The translations under genes and the position numbers were made by a program. Positions 1 through 7,030 of a stretch of DNA of 32,173 nucleotides are shown piece after piece. Each line of letters starts with the position of its first letter. Position 1 is the first letter of the stretch. Location of the stretch: assembly GCA_018269055.1 (NCBI GenBank), contig JAFDVI010000013.1:226251-258423 (forward strand). The letters run 5' to 3'. Under the pieces are notes generated by a model. The model saw only the letters and a program-made list of their open reading frames with translations. It had not been told where the DNA came from and did no database searches. This stretch comes from Acidobacteriota bacterium. GTDB lineage: Bacteria > Acidobacteriota > Blastocatellia > RBC074.

Positions 1-15
1 GGCTTTATGCTGCTC

Positions 16-205
16 GCCCGCATCCGCGGGCTAAAGAATGAGACGTGCAATTTGAGCGAAAATTTGGGTAATGACAAGGTTTTCAACGCCGGGCTAAACA
101 GCCCAACCCACCGCGTCGCGTCAGCGACGCCTGAATTCAACCGTCGCTAACGCGACGGGAACATCAATGCCACTGCTTTCTAAAGTCAGCCGCCGCTACG
201 CGGCG
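16..205. repeat. Cluster of five short perfect hairpins
   Basis: The stretch before the first gene holds five perfect inverted repeats with 3-4 nt loops: GCCCGC/GCGGGC (16-31), GGGCT/AGCCC (91-104), GCGTCGC/GCGACGC (113-130), CCGTCGC/GCGACGG (141-158) and CGCCGC/GCGGCG (191-205). Three share a 'CGTCGC...GCGACG'-type stem. No poly-T follows any of them, so they look more like REP-type palindromic repeats than terminators. I see no gene between 1 and 242. Confidence 0.6.
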
Positions 206-242
206 AAGACTTCGAGTTGAAGTTCTCAAAGGCAGGTAAACC

Positions 243-623
243 ATGTCACAAATGACTTATGACCAATTGGCAAGAGCCGTCACCGAATTGCCGCTTTCCG
301 AACAACGCCGCTTGCTGGCGCAAATTTCATCTCGCCTGGAAAAGAATGGCAACACCGAACCAAACCTGAGCGATGAGCAGGCGACGCCAGCAGAGGACGA
401 ACGGCGAGAAGCACTTCAAGCTTCGATTCGCCAAAGTCAGCTTTGACTTCAAGCCAATCGGGAAAATTATCGCGGAGAATGGGTTGTGCTGATGGGTGAT
501 GAACTCATCGGGCACAGCAAACAAGATGGTGTTGAATTGGCGCGGATGGTTCGGACGCAAGGGGTGAAGTCACCGTTCATTATCTTCATCCCGGAAGAAG
601 ACCTGCCTTGGGCGGGATTCTGA
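243..623 (+). pseudogene. DUF5678-like gene interrupted by an in-frame TGA
   Basis: An open frame starts at ATG 243, preceded by a purine-rich AAAGGCAGG, and reads 67 codons to a TGA at 444-446. The same frame then continues without another stop to TGA 621-623. The second part contains YRGEWVVLMGDELIGHS and GVKSPFIIFIPEEDLPW. This is the typical pattern of the DUF5678 family: a Trp-Val strand, a 'GDELI.H' turn, an 'AR..G...P.' helix end, then an acidic C-terminus. The first part (LPLSEQRRLLAQISSRLE, then an acidic linker) looks like the helical N-terminus often attached to such domains. Function of the family is unknown. Reading through gives about 126 residues, a natural length. I therefore infer a single gene with a nonsense mutation (CGA to TGA would do it) or a sequencing error. 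Alternatives are a short 67-aa protein alone, or re-initiation at GTG 486 or ATG 492. Confidence 0.6.
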
Positions 624-640
624 CTGTGAACCATTGAATA

Positions 641-670
641 ATGGCAACACTTTAAGTGTAATGTTGTCAT
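641..670. repeat. 30-bp hairpin repeat, copy R1
   Basis: First of three related 30-nt elements. The arms ATGGCAACA and TGTTGTCAT pair over nine positions with one G-T pair; the middle CTTTAAGTGTAA is itself partly self-complementary. It lies 17 nt after the stop of the DUF5678-like gene. It matches R3 (4792-4821) at 26 of 30 positions and R2 (1999-2028) at 23 of 30, counted by eye. There is no clear poly-T, so a classic terminator is not supported; a REP-like or protein-binding element is possible. Confidence 0.55.
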
Positions 671-681
671 CGTCAATAGTT

Positions 682-693
682 TTCACCGGTGAA
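682..693. promoter_or_regulatory. Perfect 12-bp palindrome TTCACCGGTGAA
   Basis: TTCACCGGTGAA is a perfect palindrome about 120 nt before the start of the secreted-protein gene at 814 and just after repeat R1. It is followed by TCTTTTG. It could be an operator for that gene. No regulator gene lies next to it, so the role is open. Confidence 0.25.
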
Positions 694-813
694 TCTTTTG
701 TAGCGTTTTTCTTGGATTCATGCGCTTCATCCCTTAGAATTGGTTTGCACATCTAATTGGCCGTATTTAAATTGCTATGTAAAGGGGGGTTCTGCCATGA
801 AGGGCTTACCTTT

Positions 814-1902
814 GTGTTATGGCTATTGGTTTCGTTTCTGGCGACTTTCGGAGCTCATACCTATGGTCAAGTTCTCGTGTGTGACGCCGAAGCGTTTAAA
901 AACCGCGACGAGACTCAGATGAGCCGTGAGTATCGACTTGCCTACCTAAAGGCCATCAACCGTGAGAAATTTGAGCAACTAAAGTCGAATAGCGGCGGAG
1001 GCGGCGGATTCAGCATTGCGGGAATCAGCCTTAGTGGAAACGCGAGCTACGAAGAGTTCAATCAAAAGAGAGAACAAGAACTATCGCGTGAGGGCTTTCA
1101 GCAGAGCGAAGATGAGGCGATTCACTACGTTCGGAACTCGTTCGATGGTCCAGGGGCGCAGGCATACAACGTGTGCATTGCAGGACTGGTAGCACAGCAG
1201 CGCGGCCTCTTTATGTGGCTGCTAGATACTACCGATGATGGCGTGACAGTGAAGATTCACTGGCGGCCAACAAATCCAGTAACTACACGTATAAACGTCG
1301 CTAATGCCGTCCAACTTAGAGGAAGTAGTACCTCGCTCCGAAATTTTCCATCCGTGTGGCCTCCTGACCAGGAATACCAATTAATTTTGAGCCGCTCGAA
1401 AGACCAAGAACTTCGTTTTGTGGTGAACATTGCGGGAAGTTCCGCATCAGTATTCTTGCCTCGAAAGCCTAATTTGCCGCCCCGCTCACCGCGGCCACCT
1501 GAGCGTCGCTGCGATTCACAAGTGCTGGCCTCGCGCGGTGCTGCGGCATCACATGCACGATTGACAGACGGTATCGTTGGGCCAAACAGTCCGGGGCAGA
1601 ACTCGGGCAATCCGGCAGGACAGTTTTGGATTGAATTGCCTCAGCCAGAATGGATTCACCACGTCGTATTTCATCCGTTCATGAATGGCACCGTTGGGCA
1701 GGGCACTATCGTTGGATATGACAGTAGAGGAAACCAGACGACTCTTACAAAATTCGAGTCAAGTCGAGGGTCAACTCCATTTACTATCTACCTCGACATC
1801 AATAAGAGTAAAGACATCAAAAAGATTATCACTAACACGATGTCGTCGAATGGCAGAGACTGGTGGGCGTTTACTGAGGTTGAGGTGTTTGTGTGCCGGT
1901 GA
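814..1902 (+). CDS. Secreted protein with discoidin-like C-terminal domain
   Basis: The 362-aa protein begins with a signal peptide (MLWLLVSFLATFGAHTYG, cleavage likely before Gln). A middle region of unknown fold follows, with a glycine run near residue 55 and a charged helical stretch after it. The last ~130 residues (about 233-360) resemble an F5/8 type C (discoidin) jelly-roll: 'LTDGIVG' near the start, an aromatic-rich FWIELPQPEWIHHVVFHP strand, and 'WWAFTEVEVF' at the end. Such domains bind sugars or cell surfaces. I chose GTG 814 because AAGGG lies nine bases upstream and it gives a clean signal peptide. A frame-preserving TTG at 757 would put charged residues before it. Oddly, a better-looking start (GGGGGG then ATG 797) is in another frame, so a one-base frameshift near the start is possible. 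The N-terminal and middle parts are not recognised. Confidence 0.6.
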   Translation: MLWLLVSFLATFGAHTYGQVLVCDAEAFKNRDETQMSREYRLAYLKAINREKFEQLKSNSGGGGGFSIAGISLSGNASYEEFNQKREQELSREGFQQSEDEAIHYVRNSFDGPGAQAYNVCIAGLVAQQRGLFMWLLDTTDDGVTVKIHWRPTNPVTTRINVANAVQLRGSSTSLRNFPSVWPPDQEYQLILSRSKDQELRFVVNIAGSSASVFLPRKPNLPPRSPRPPERRCDSQVLASRGAAASHARLTDGIVGPNSPGQNSGNPAGQFWIELPQPEWIHHVVFHPFMNGTVGQGTIVGYDSRGNQTTLTKFESSRGSTPFTIYLDINKSKDIKKIITNTMSSNGRDWWAFTEVEVFVCR

Positions 1903-1998
1903 AAGAATGGAGCACTCCAATGCGCTGGGTTATGCATGTCCGAGGCGCCCCGATGAATGAAGATAGCACACAGTTCATTCGCAGACGGTGGCCAGATA

Positions 1999-2028
1999 AT
2001 AGCAACAGTACAGGTGTAATGTTGCCTT
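1999..2028. repeat. 30-bp hairpin repeat, copy R2
   Basis: The most diverged of the three elements: core arms GCAACA and TGTTGC pair perfectly, the outer three bases do not. It lies 97 nt after the stop of the secreted-protein gene and forms one edge of the duplicated segment. R1 and R2 thus flank the gene at 814-1902. Confidence 0.5.
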
Positions 2029-2098
2029 CAAAGTTACTTTCGAGTTATTTCCCAAGGTATTTTTCGAAAACTAAAGTGCGTTTTCCGTGCAAATGTTG

Positions 2099-2557
2099 TC
2101 ATCGTGATTCATTGGCTTCGATGATCTGATTGTGAGCCGTCTCAGCCGCCAGCACAACCGACACAGTAGTCACCGCCGCCATTCCCACTACAAACAATGC
2201 AATCGGCCACGAAGCGCCGTACTTTCGCAACAGCCCTGTCGCAATCAAGGGCGATAAGCCACCAGCCAGCACCGACGAAAGTTGATAGCCCAGCGAAGCG
2301 CCGCTGTAACGGACGCGCGTGCCGAAGGGGTCGGCGAAGAAGCTGGCTTGCGGGCCGTACATAGCTGCGTGACCGAGCACCAAGGCGGCTACGATTCCCA
2401 GCGTCATCAAGCCTGCGCTCGATGACTCGACCAGCCAGAAAAACGGGAAAGCGAACAGGCCGGTGAAAATGGCTCCGAACAAATAGACAGGTCTTCGCCC
2501 GAAACGATCGGAAAGGTGGCCGTAGGTTGGCATGGCGAAAATTTCGATCACGGCGGC
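2099..2557 (-). pseudogene. 3' fragment of an MHS-family transporter gene
   Basis: About 150 codons matching the C-terminal third of the full-length transporter at 4893-6200 (same strand), from 'LAAVIEIF' through the GHLSDRFGRRPVYLF motif to the stop. Eleven residues differ by eye. Only the last few membrane helices remain. Upstream the frame runs into a stop within a few codons, and the DNA similarity ends at about 2557. It cannot make a working transporter. A GTG inside the fragment could serve as a start, but there is no reason to think it is used. Confidence 0.85.
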
Positions 2558-2601
2558 CAGTGATTCGGGTCAAACTTCTCGACGAGTTGAAGTTCAGTCA
2601 T
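2548..2601 (-). pseudogene. Orphan 5' end of a truncated gene (17 codons)
   Basis: On the minus strand an ATG at 2601 is preceded by GAGG with a seven-base spacer, a good ribosome binding site. It opens a frame reading MTELQLVEKFDPNHWPP, then stops at 2548-2550. The last codons overlap the point where the duplicated transporter fragment begins. The simplest reading is that a former gene keeps its start and about 14-17 codons, and the rest was replaced by the transporter fragment. The original product is not recognised. Confidence 0.4.
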
Positions 2602-2716
2602 ACAGCAACCTCACTCCGCCGCTTATCCTGACCCTCCTTTCGCATACTCGGTTCATCCTTTCCGAGTGCCGCTACACGGCATAAACAACTCCTAAAAAAA
2701 TAGAGTCCCCTCTTGC

Positions 2717-2757
2717 GCAATCAATCGGTTGCACGTAAACTGCAACCGATTGATTGC
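2717..2757. promoter_or_regulatory. Perfect 17-bp inverted repeat upstream of arsR-type gene
   Basis: GCAATCAATCGGTTGCA (2717-2733) and its exact reverse complement (2741-2757) flank a 7-base loop CGTAAAC. It lies about 100 nt before the ArsR-type gene. Each arm contains TGCAACCGATTG, close to the LacI-family operator pattern TGCAANCGNTTGCA, but no LacI gene is in the window. It may be an operator for the downstream operon or a structured terminator for minus-strand transcription. No clear poly-T follows on the plus strand. Confidence 0.5.
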
Positions 2758-2854
2758 TTAATTACGAATTGCTGTGCCTGCCGCTGAAAATTAAAGACAG
2801 CGACGGCAGGCCAGTGTGCATCGGTACGATGGCGTTGCTAGATTCCTATCAAAA

Positions 2855-3181
2855 ATGAGAAGAGACATTTTTCAGGCAATTGCAGACCCGACAAGAAGGG
2901 CAATCATAAGTCTCATTGCTTTACAGGCAATGACACCAAATGCTCTAGCCGAAAATTTCCATACCACCCGGCAAGCTGTTTCCAAACACCTGCGCATTTT
3001 GACCGAGTGCGAGTTGGTAAAACTGGAATACAAAGGACGGGAAATTTACTACTCACTTGAGGTAGACAAAATGAAGGAGATTGACGAATGGCTGGAACAA
3101 TTCAGAAAGGTCTGGGAAACCCGGTTTAGCCAACTTGAGGACCTATTATCAACAATGAAAAACCAGAGAAAGGAAAAATAA
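2855..3181 (+). CDS. ArsR-family winged-helix repressor
   Basis: A 108-aa protein opening with [20 protein letters not shown], the usual start of the ArsR subfamily that pairs with AHSA1 (SRPBCC) genes. The winged helix follows: [20 protein letters not shown] is the helix-turn-helix and KGREIYYSL the wing. The C-terminal helix ([20 protein letters not shown]) probably forms the dimer interface. No metal-binding ELCVC-type cysteines are seen; the only Cys is in TECELV, so metal sensing is unlikely. A start at ATG 2816 is also open, with a distant AGG, and would add 13 residues; I prefer 2855 from family alignment although no good ribosome site precedes it. It is followed after one base by the AHSA1 gene, so it probably represses its own operon. 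Low GC compared with most of the window suggests transfer. Confidence 0.85.
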   Translation: MRRDIFQAIADPTRRAIISLIALQAMTPNALAENFHTTRQAVSKHLRILTECELVKLEYKGREIYYSLEVDKMKEIDEWLEQFRKVWETRFSQLEDLLSTMKNQRKEK

Positions 3182-3182
3182 G

Positions 3183-3692
3183 ATGCAAATGGATTTTATT
3201 GTTAACAAGCAGACGAAGACGGTTTTGTTAAGCGCGGAATTTGCAGCCGAACTTGCGTTGGTTTGGGATGCCTATACAAAACCGGAGCTTCTTGACCAGT
3301 GGTGGGCGCCAAAACCCATGACATCACGAACAAAAGTTATGGACTTCAAAGTCGGAGGCCGGAGATTTTATGCAATGGTAAGCCCGGAAGGGCAAGAGCT
3401 TGGTTGGGCAGTTCAGAAATATACTTCCATCACTCCGAAAACCAACTTCAAGTTCTTTAATGCCTTTGCGGACAAAGATGAAAACCTCGAACTGCCAGGG
3501 TCTGATTGGGATTTGAATTTCAGCGAGCAGGACGGCACGACAAAGGTCAGCATTTCTATTTTCAACGAGTCTCTTGAACGCTTAGAGAGGCTGATTGAAT
3601 TCGGCTTCCGCGAAGGGGCAATGGCGCAAATGAAAAATCTGGAAGAACTGTTGGAAACTTTATCGAGAGCAAAAGAAGAAAAAATAGCGTGA
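3183..3692 (+). CDS. AHSA1/SRPBCC-domain protein
   Basis: A 169-aa protein of the Activator of Hsp90 ATPase homolog 1 (AHSA1)-like SRPBCC group. It shows the family hallmarks: [20 protein letters not shown] near residues 27-46, [11 protein letters not shown] near 55-65, then alternating strands and a long C-terminal helix. The fold is a hydrophobic cavity for a small ligand; the ligand is not known for this type. The gene begins one base after the ArsR stop, with AAGGA eight bases upstream, so the two are co-transcribed and translationally close. ArsR-AHSA1 pairs are common in bacteria and are usually autoregulated. Codons are AT-rich like the ArsR gene and unlike the transporter and kinase genes nearby. 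A second ATG two codons in is an equally possible start. Confidence 0.85.
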   Translation: MQMDFIVNKQTKTVLLSAEFAAELALVWDAYTKPELLDQWWAPKPMTSRTKVMDFKVGGRRFYAMVSPEGQELGWAVQKYTSITPKTNFKFFNAFADKDENLELPGSDWDLNFSEQDGTTKVSISIFNESLERLERLIEFGFREGAMAQMKNLEELLETLSRAKEEKIA

Positions 3693-3750
3693 GAAAAATA
3701 ATTGCGTGCGAATTTATGAGTTCAACACAATGACCAATTGGAGTCCAAAT

Positions 3751-4618
<868 letters not shown>

Positions 4619-4660
4619 TATACGTGCAATAACTTCACTACGAAAAGCACGAACCGCTAA

Positions 4661-4712
4661 CAATGCGACAGAATAGTTATTCAGTTGCATTGACGGGCTT
4701 TGCTTTTGCCCG
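4661..4712. repeat. Two hairpins between convergent genes
   Basis: CAATGCGAC (4661-4669) pairs with GTTGCATTG (4684-4692) over nine positions with one G-T pair. Inside it GAATA pairs with TATTC, making one long stem with a small internal loop. A second hairpin CGGGC/GCCCG (4694-4712) has a T-rich loop. They lie 50 nt after the hydrolase stop and could help end transcription between the convergent hydrolase and transporter genes, but a clean poly-T tail is missing. I see no gene in 4612-4892; the rest of that gap is repeat R3 and spacer. Confidence 0.4.
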
Positions 4713-4791
4713 ATTGCCTGTCTTTCTTGAGTTTTCCGCCAAGCCTGGCACTCAATTCTCAGACTGTAGTGTTGAATTCGCTGCCGTCTCA

Positions 4792-4821
4792 ATGACAACA
4801 CTTCAGATGTAATGTTGTCAT
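4792..4821. repeat. 30-bp hairpin repeat, copy R3
   Basis: The best-preserved copy of the element: ATGACAACA (4792-4800) and TGTTGTCAT (4813-4821) are exact reverse complements around a 12-base centre. It stands between the convergent hydrolase and transporter genes and marks the outer edge of the segment duplicated at 1999-2557. Confidence 0.6.
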
Positions 4822-4892
4822 CTGAGACACCTTTCGAGTTATTTCCCAAGGTATTTTTCCAAAACGGAAGCGTGTTTTACATGCAACTGTTG

Positions 4893-6200
4893 TCATCGTG
4901 ATTCTTTGGCTTCGGTGATCTGGTGATGAGCCGTTTCAACCGCCAACAAAACTGATACCGTGGTCACCACCGCCATTCCCACCACAAACAATGCAATCGG
5001 CCACGAAGCGCCGTACTTCCGCAACAGCCCTGTTGCAATTAACGGTGATAAGCCGCCAGCCAGCACCGAAGACAGTTGATAGCCCAGCGAAGCGCCGCTG
5101 TAGCGGACACGTGTGCCGAAGAGTTCGGCGAAAAAGCTGGCTTGGGGGCCGTACATGGCTGCGTGGCCGAGCACCAAGGCGACGACGATTCCCAGCGTCA
5201 TCAAACCTGCGTTCGAGGTTTCGACCAGCCAGAAAAATGGGAAGGCGAACAGCCCCGTGAAAATGGCTCCGAACAGATACACGGGTCTTCGCCCGAAGCG
5301 GTCGGACAAGTGGCCGTACGTCGGCATGGCGAAAATTTCGATCACGGCGGCGAGAGAGATTGCGCCGAGCACGCGCGAACTGGAAAAGCCTATGCGCGGC
5401 AGCGTGGCGTAGGTCAGGATGAACACGGTGTAAAGGTAAAACGCGCCGTTTTCGACCAGCCGAGCACCCATCGCTAAAAACACGTTTCCGGGATGATGGC
5501 GCAACGCATCCAGGATCGGAGCCTTGGAAGCTTCGCCGCTTCGTTTGACGTTCACAAAGGCGGGCGGTTCAGGAATGGCCATTCGGATGTACAGCCCTAC
5601 GGCAACTAACAGGATGCTCAACAAAAACGCCATTCGCCATCCCCACGAAAGCAAATCCTCCGGCGACAGTTTGGAAATCACTGCAAACATGCCGGTCGAA
5701 AGCAGCAAACCGACAGGCACGCCGACTTGCGGCCAGCTTCCATAAAAGCCTCGGCGGCCTTCCGGAGAATGTTCGACGGCCATCAAGACGGCTCCGCCCC
5801 ATTCGCCGCCAACCGCGAAGCCTTGGGCCAGGCGCATGACGACGAGCAGCACAGGCGCCCAGATGCCGACTTGATGATAGGTCGGCAGCAAACCGATCAG
5901 CGCCGTGGTTACGCCCATCAACAGCAACGTGAAAATCAGCATGGATTTTCGTCCGATGCGGTCGCCGAAATGGCCGCAAACGATGCCGCCAATAGGCCGA
6001 GCGGCAAAGCCGACGGCGTAGGTTCCGAACGAAGCCAGCGTGGCTGTCAACGGATCGTAGTTCGGAAAAAACAGACGCCCAAAAATCAGCGCGCTGGCCG
6101 TGCCGTACAGAAAGAAGTCGTACCATTCGATGGTTGTGCCGACGAAACTGGCGATGGCGACTTTATGAATGGACGCATTGGCGGACTCTGAAGTCTTCAC
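4893..6200 (-). CDS. MFS transporter, metabolite:H+ symporter (MHS) family
   Basis: A 435-aa inner-membrane transporter with about 12 helices. The N-terminal FVGTTIEWYDFFLYGTASAL is typical of the MHS family (ShiA/ProP/YhjE-like proton symporters for organic acids, shikimate or compatible solutes). The MFS loop motif appears twice, GHFGDRIGRKSM after helix 2 and GHLSDRFGRRPVYLF in the second half; RLAQGFAVGGEWGGAVLM fits helix 4-5 of the family. The substrate cannot be assigned. The start is GTG 6200 (KTSESANASIHKVAIAS follows), with AGGAG rather far upstream; family length supports it. It is transcribed away from the sigma factor gene. Its 3' third and downstream hairpin are duplicated at 1999-2557. 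Confidence 0.9.
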   Translation of the reverse strand: MKTSESANASIHKVAIASFVGTTIEWYDFFLYGTASALIFGRLFFPNYDPLTATLASFGTYAVGFAARPIGGIVCGHFGDRIGRKSMLIFTLLLMGVTTALIGLLPTYHQVGIWAPVLLVVMRLAQGFAVGGEWGGAVLMAVEHSPEGRRGFYGSWPQVGVPVGLLLSTGMFAVISKLSPEDLLSWGWRMAFLLSILLVAVGLYIRMAIPEPPAFVNVKRSGEASKAPILDALRHHPGNVFLAMGARLVENGAFYLYTVFILTYATLPRIGFSSSRVLGAISLAAVIEIFAMPTYGHLSDRFGRRPVYLFGAIFTGLFAFPFFWLVETSNAGLMTLGIVVALVLGHAAMYGPQASFFAELFGTRVRYSGASLGYQLSSVLAGGLSPLIATGLLRKYGASWPIALFVVGMAVVTTVSVLLAVETAHHQITEAKESR

Positions 6201-6369
6201 GTTAAGTTCGGTCTCCTGTTCGAAAATTGATCGGCTTGGCTTTGCTCGGTACTGCTTGGATTTACTGTGGGAGGAACTCTAACGGTTTGCGGCGAATCTT
6301 CAAAACTGTGGCGGTCAAAATATCGCCCTGGAAACGAAAAAATGATTGATTGTCGCGGGATTGCCGCGC

Positions 6370-6399
6370 TTGACAGATTTCGGAATGCAATCACAGAAT
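6370..6399 (+). promoter_or_regulatory. Possible sigma-70-type promoter for the sigma/kinase operon
   Basis: A consensus -35 TTGACA (6370-6375) is followed 18 bases later by CAGAAT (6394-6399), four of six matches to TATAAT. Transcription would start near 6406, about 50 bases before the sigma factor gene. The 255-base gap between the divergent transporter and sigma genes shows nothing else clear. Confidence 0.35.
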
Positions 6400-6455
6400 C
6401 CACAGTGCGTGGCGATTGGCGTCGCGACCAATTCACCGACGAAAACTTATCAAAG

Positions 6456-7025
6456 ATGCAAACTCCGCCTCCCAACGAAATCACGCCTTTGTTGCTCCGC
6501 TGGAGCCAGGGGGATGAAATCGCCCTGAATCTGTTGTTGCCGATTGTTTATCAGGAACTGCATCGTCTGGCGCAAGGGTATTTGCGCCGCGAACGCATCG
6601 GTCATTCTTTGCAACCGACTGCGCTGATTAACGAAGCGTATCTGCGTCTGATCAAAAATGACGCACCGGAATGGCAAAGCCGCAGTCATTTTTTTGGCGT
6701 CGCCGCGCGGTTGATGCGCCAGATTCTGGTTGAACACGCGCGCACAAACGCTGCGGACAAACGAGGCGGCGGCGCGGTGGAATTGTCGCTGGATGACGCG
6801 CTGCTTTATCCCAGTGAAAAGGCTTCGGAATTGGTGGCGCTTGACGATGCGCTGATTGCATTGTCTGCCTTCGATGAACGCAAAGTGCGGATTATCGAAT
6901 TGCGTTACTTTGGCGGCATGAGCCTGGAAGAAACGGCTGCGGCGCTGAACCTTTCCATCGCCACCATCGGCCACGAAACTCGCTTGGCCAAAGCCTGGTT
7001 GCACAGAGAAATGAATCGAACCTGA
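6456..7025 (+). CDS. ECF-type RNA polymerase sigma factor (acidobacterial/planctomycete type)
   Basis: A 189-aa sigma-70 family protein of the group often annotated Sig-70_X6 or ECF-like. Region 2 is seen in ITPLLLRWSQGDEIALNLLL and LRRERIGHSLQPTALINEAY, with the characteristic WQSRSHFFGVAARLMRQIL and RGGGAVELSL linker. Region 4 ends the protein (IELRYFGGMSLEETAAALNL, then a helix ending WLHREM). The usual recognition-helix segment 'VKRDWRLAKAWL' reads IGHETRLAKAWL here, a noticeable change in the DNA-reading helix. ATG 6456 is chosen because it matches the family start; the frame is open much further upstream. The kinase gene begins five bases after its stop, so the two form an operon. In this group the partner kinase is thought to control the sigma factor, but direct proof here is absent. 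Confidence 0.9.
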   Translation: MQTPPPNEITPLLLRWSQGDEIALNLLLPIVYQELHRLAQGYLRRERIGHSLQPTALINEAYLRLIKNDAPEWQSRSHFFGVAARLMRQILVEHARTNAADKRGGGAVELSLDDALLYPSEKASELVALDDALIALSAFDERKVRIIELRYFGGMSLEETAAALNLSIATIGHETRLAKAWLHREMNRT

Positions 7026-7030
7026 GTTGT

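Larger units (their letters stand above)
1999..2557. repeat. Partial segmental copy of 4792-5351
   Basis: This stretch aligns along its length with 4792-5351 at an almost constant offset of 2793-2794 bases. It covers hairpin repeat R2, about 70 bp of spacer (including a shared TTCGAGTTATTTCCCAAGG block) and the last ~150 codons of the transporter gene. Similarity stops sharply at about 2557. The coding part keeps about 139 of 150 residues. It is therefore an old but recognisable duplication without large indels. Confidence 0.85.

Noticed and set aside
745..773. Promoter before the discoidin-like gene (TTGCAC, 17 bases, TAAATT)
   Set aside because: Only three and four matches to the consensus boxes; too weak to claim.
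2099..2551. The transporter fragment as a functional small membrane protein
   Set aside because: It is a diverged copy of the last third of the full gene and starts inside a helix; nothing supports independent function.
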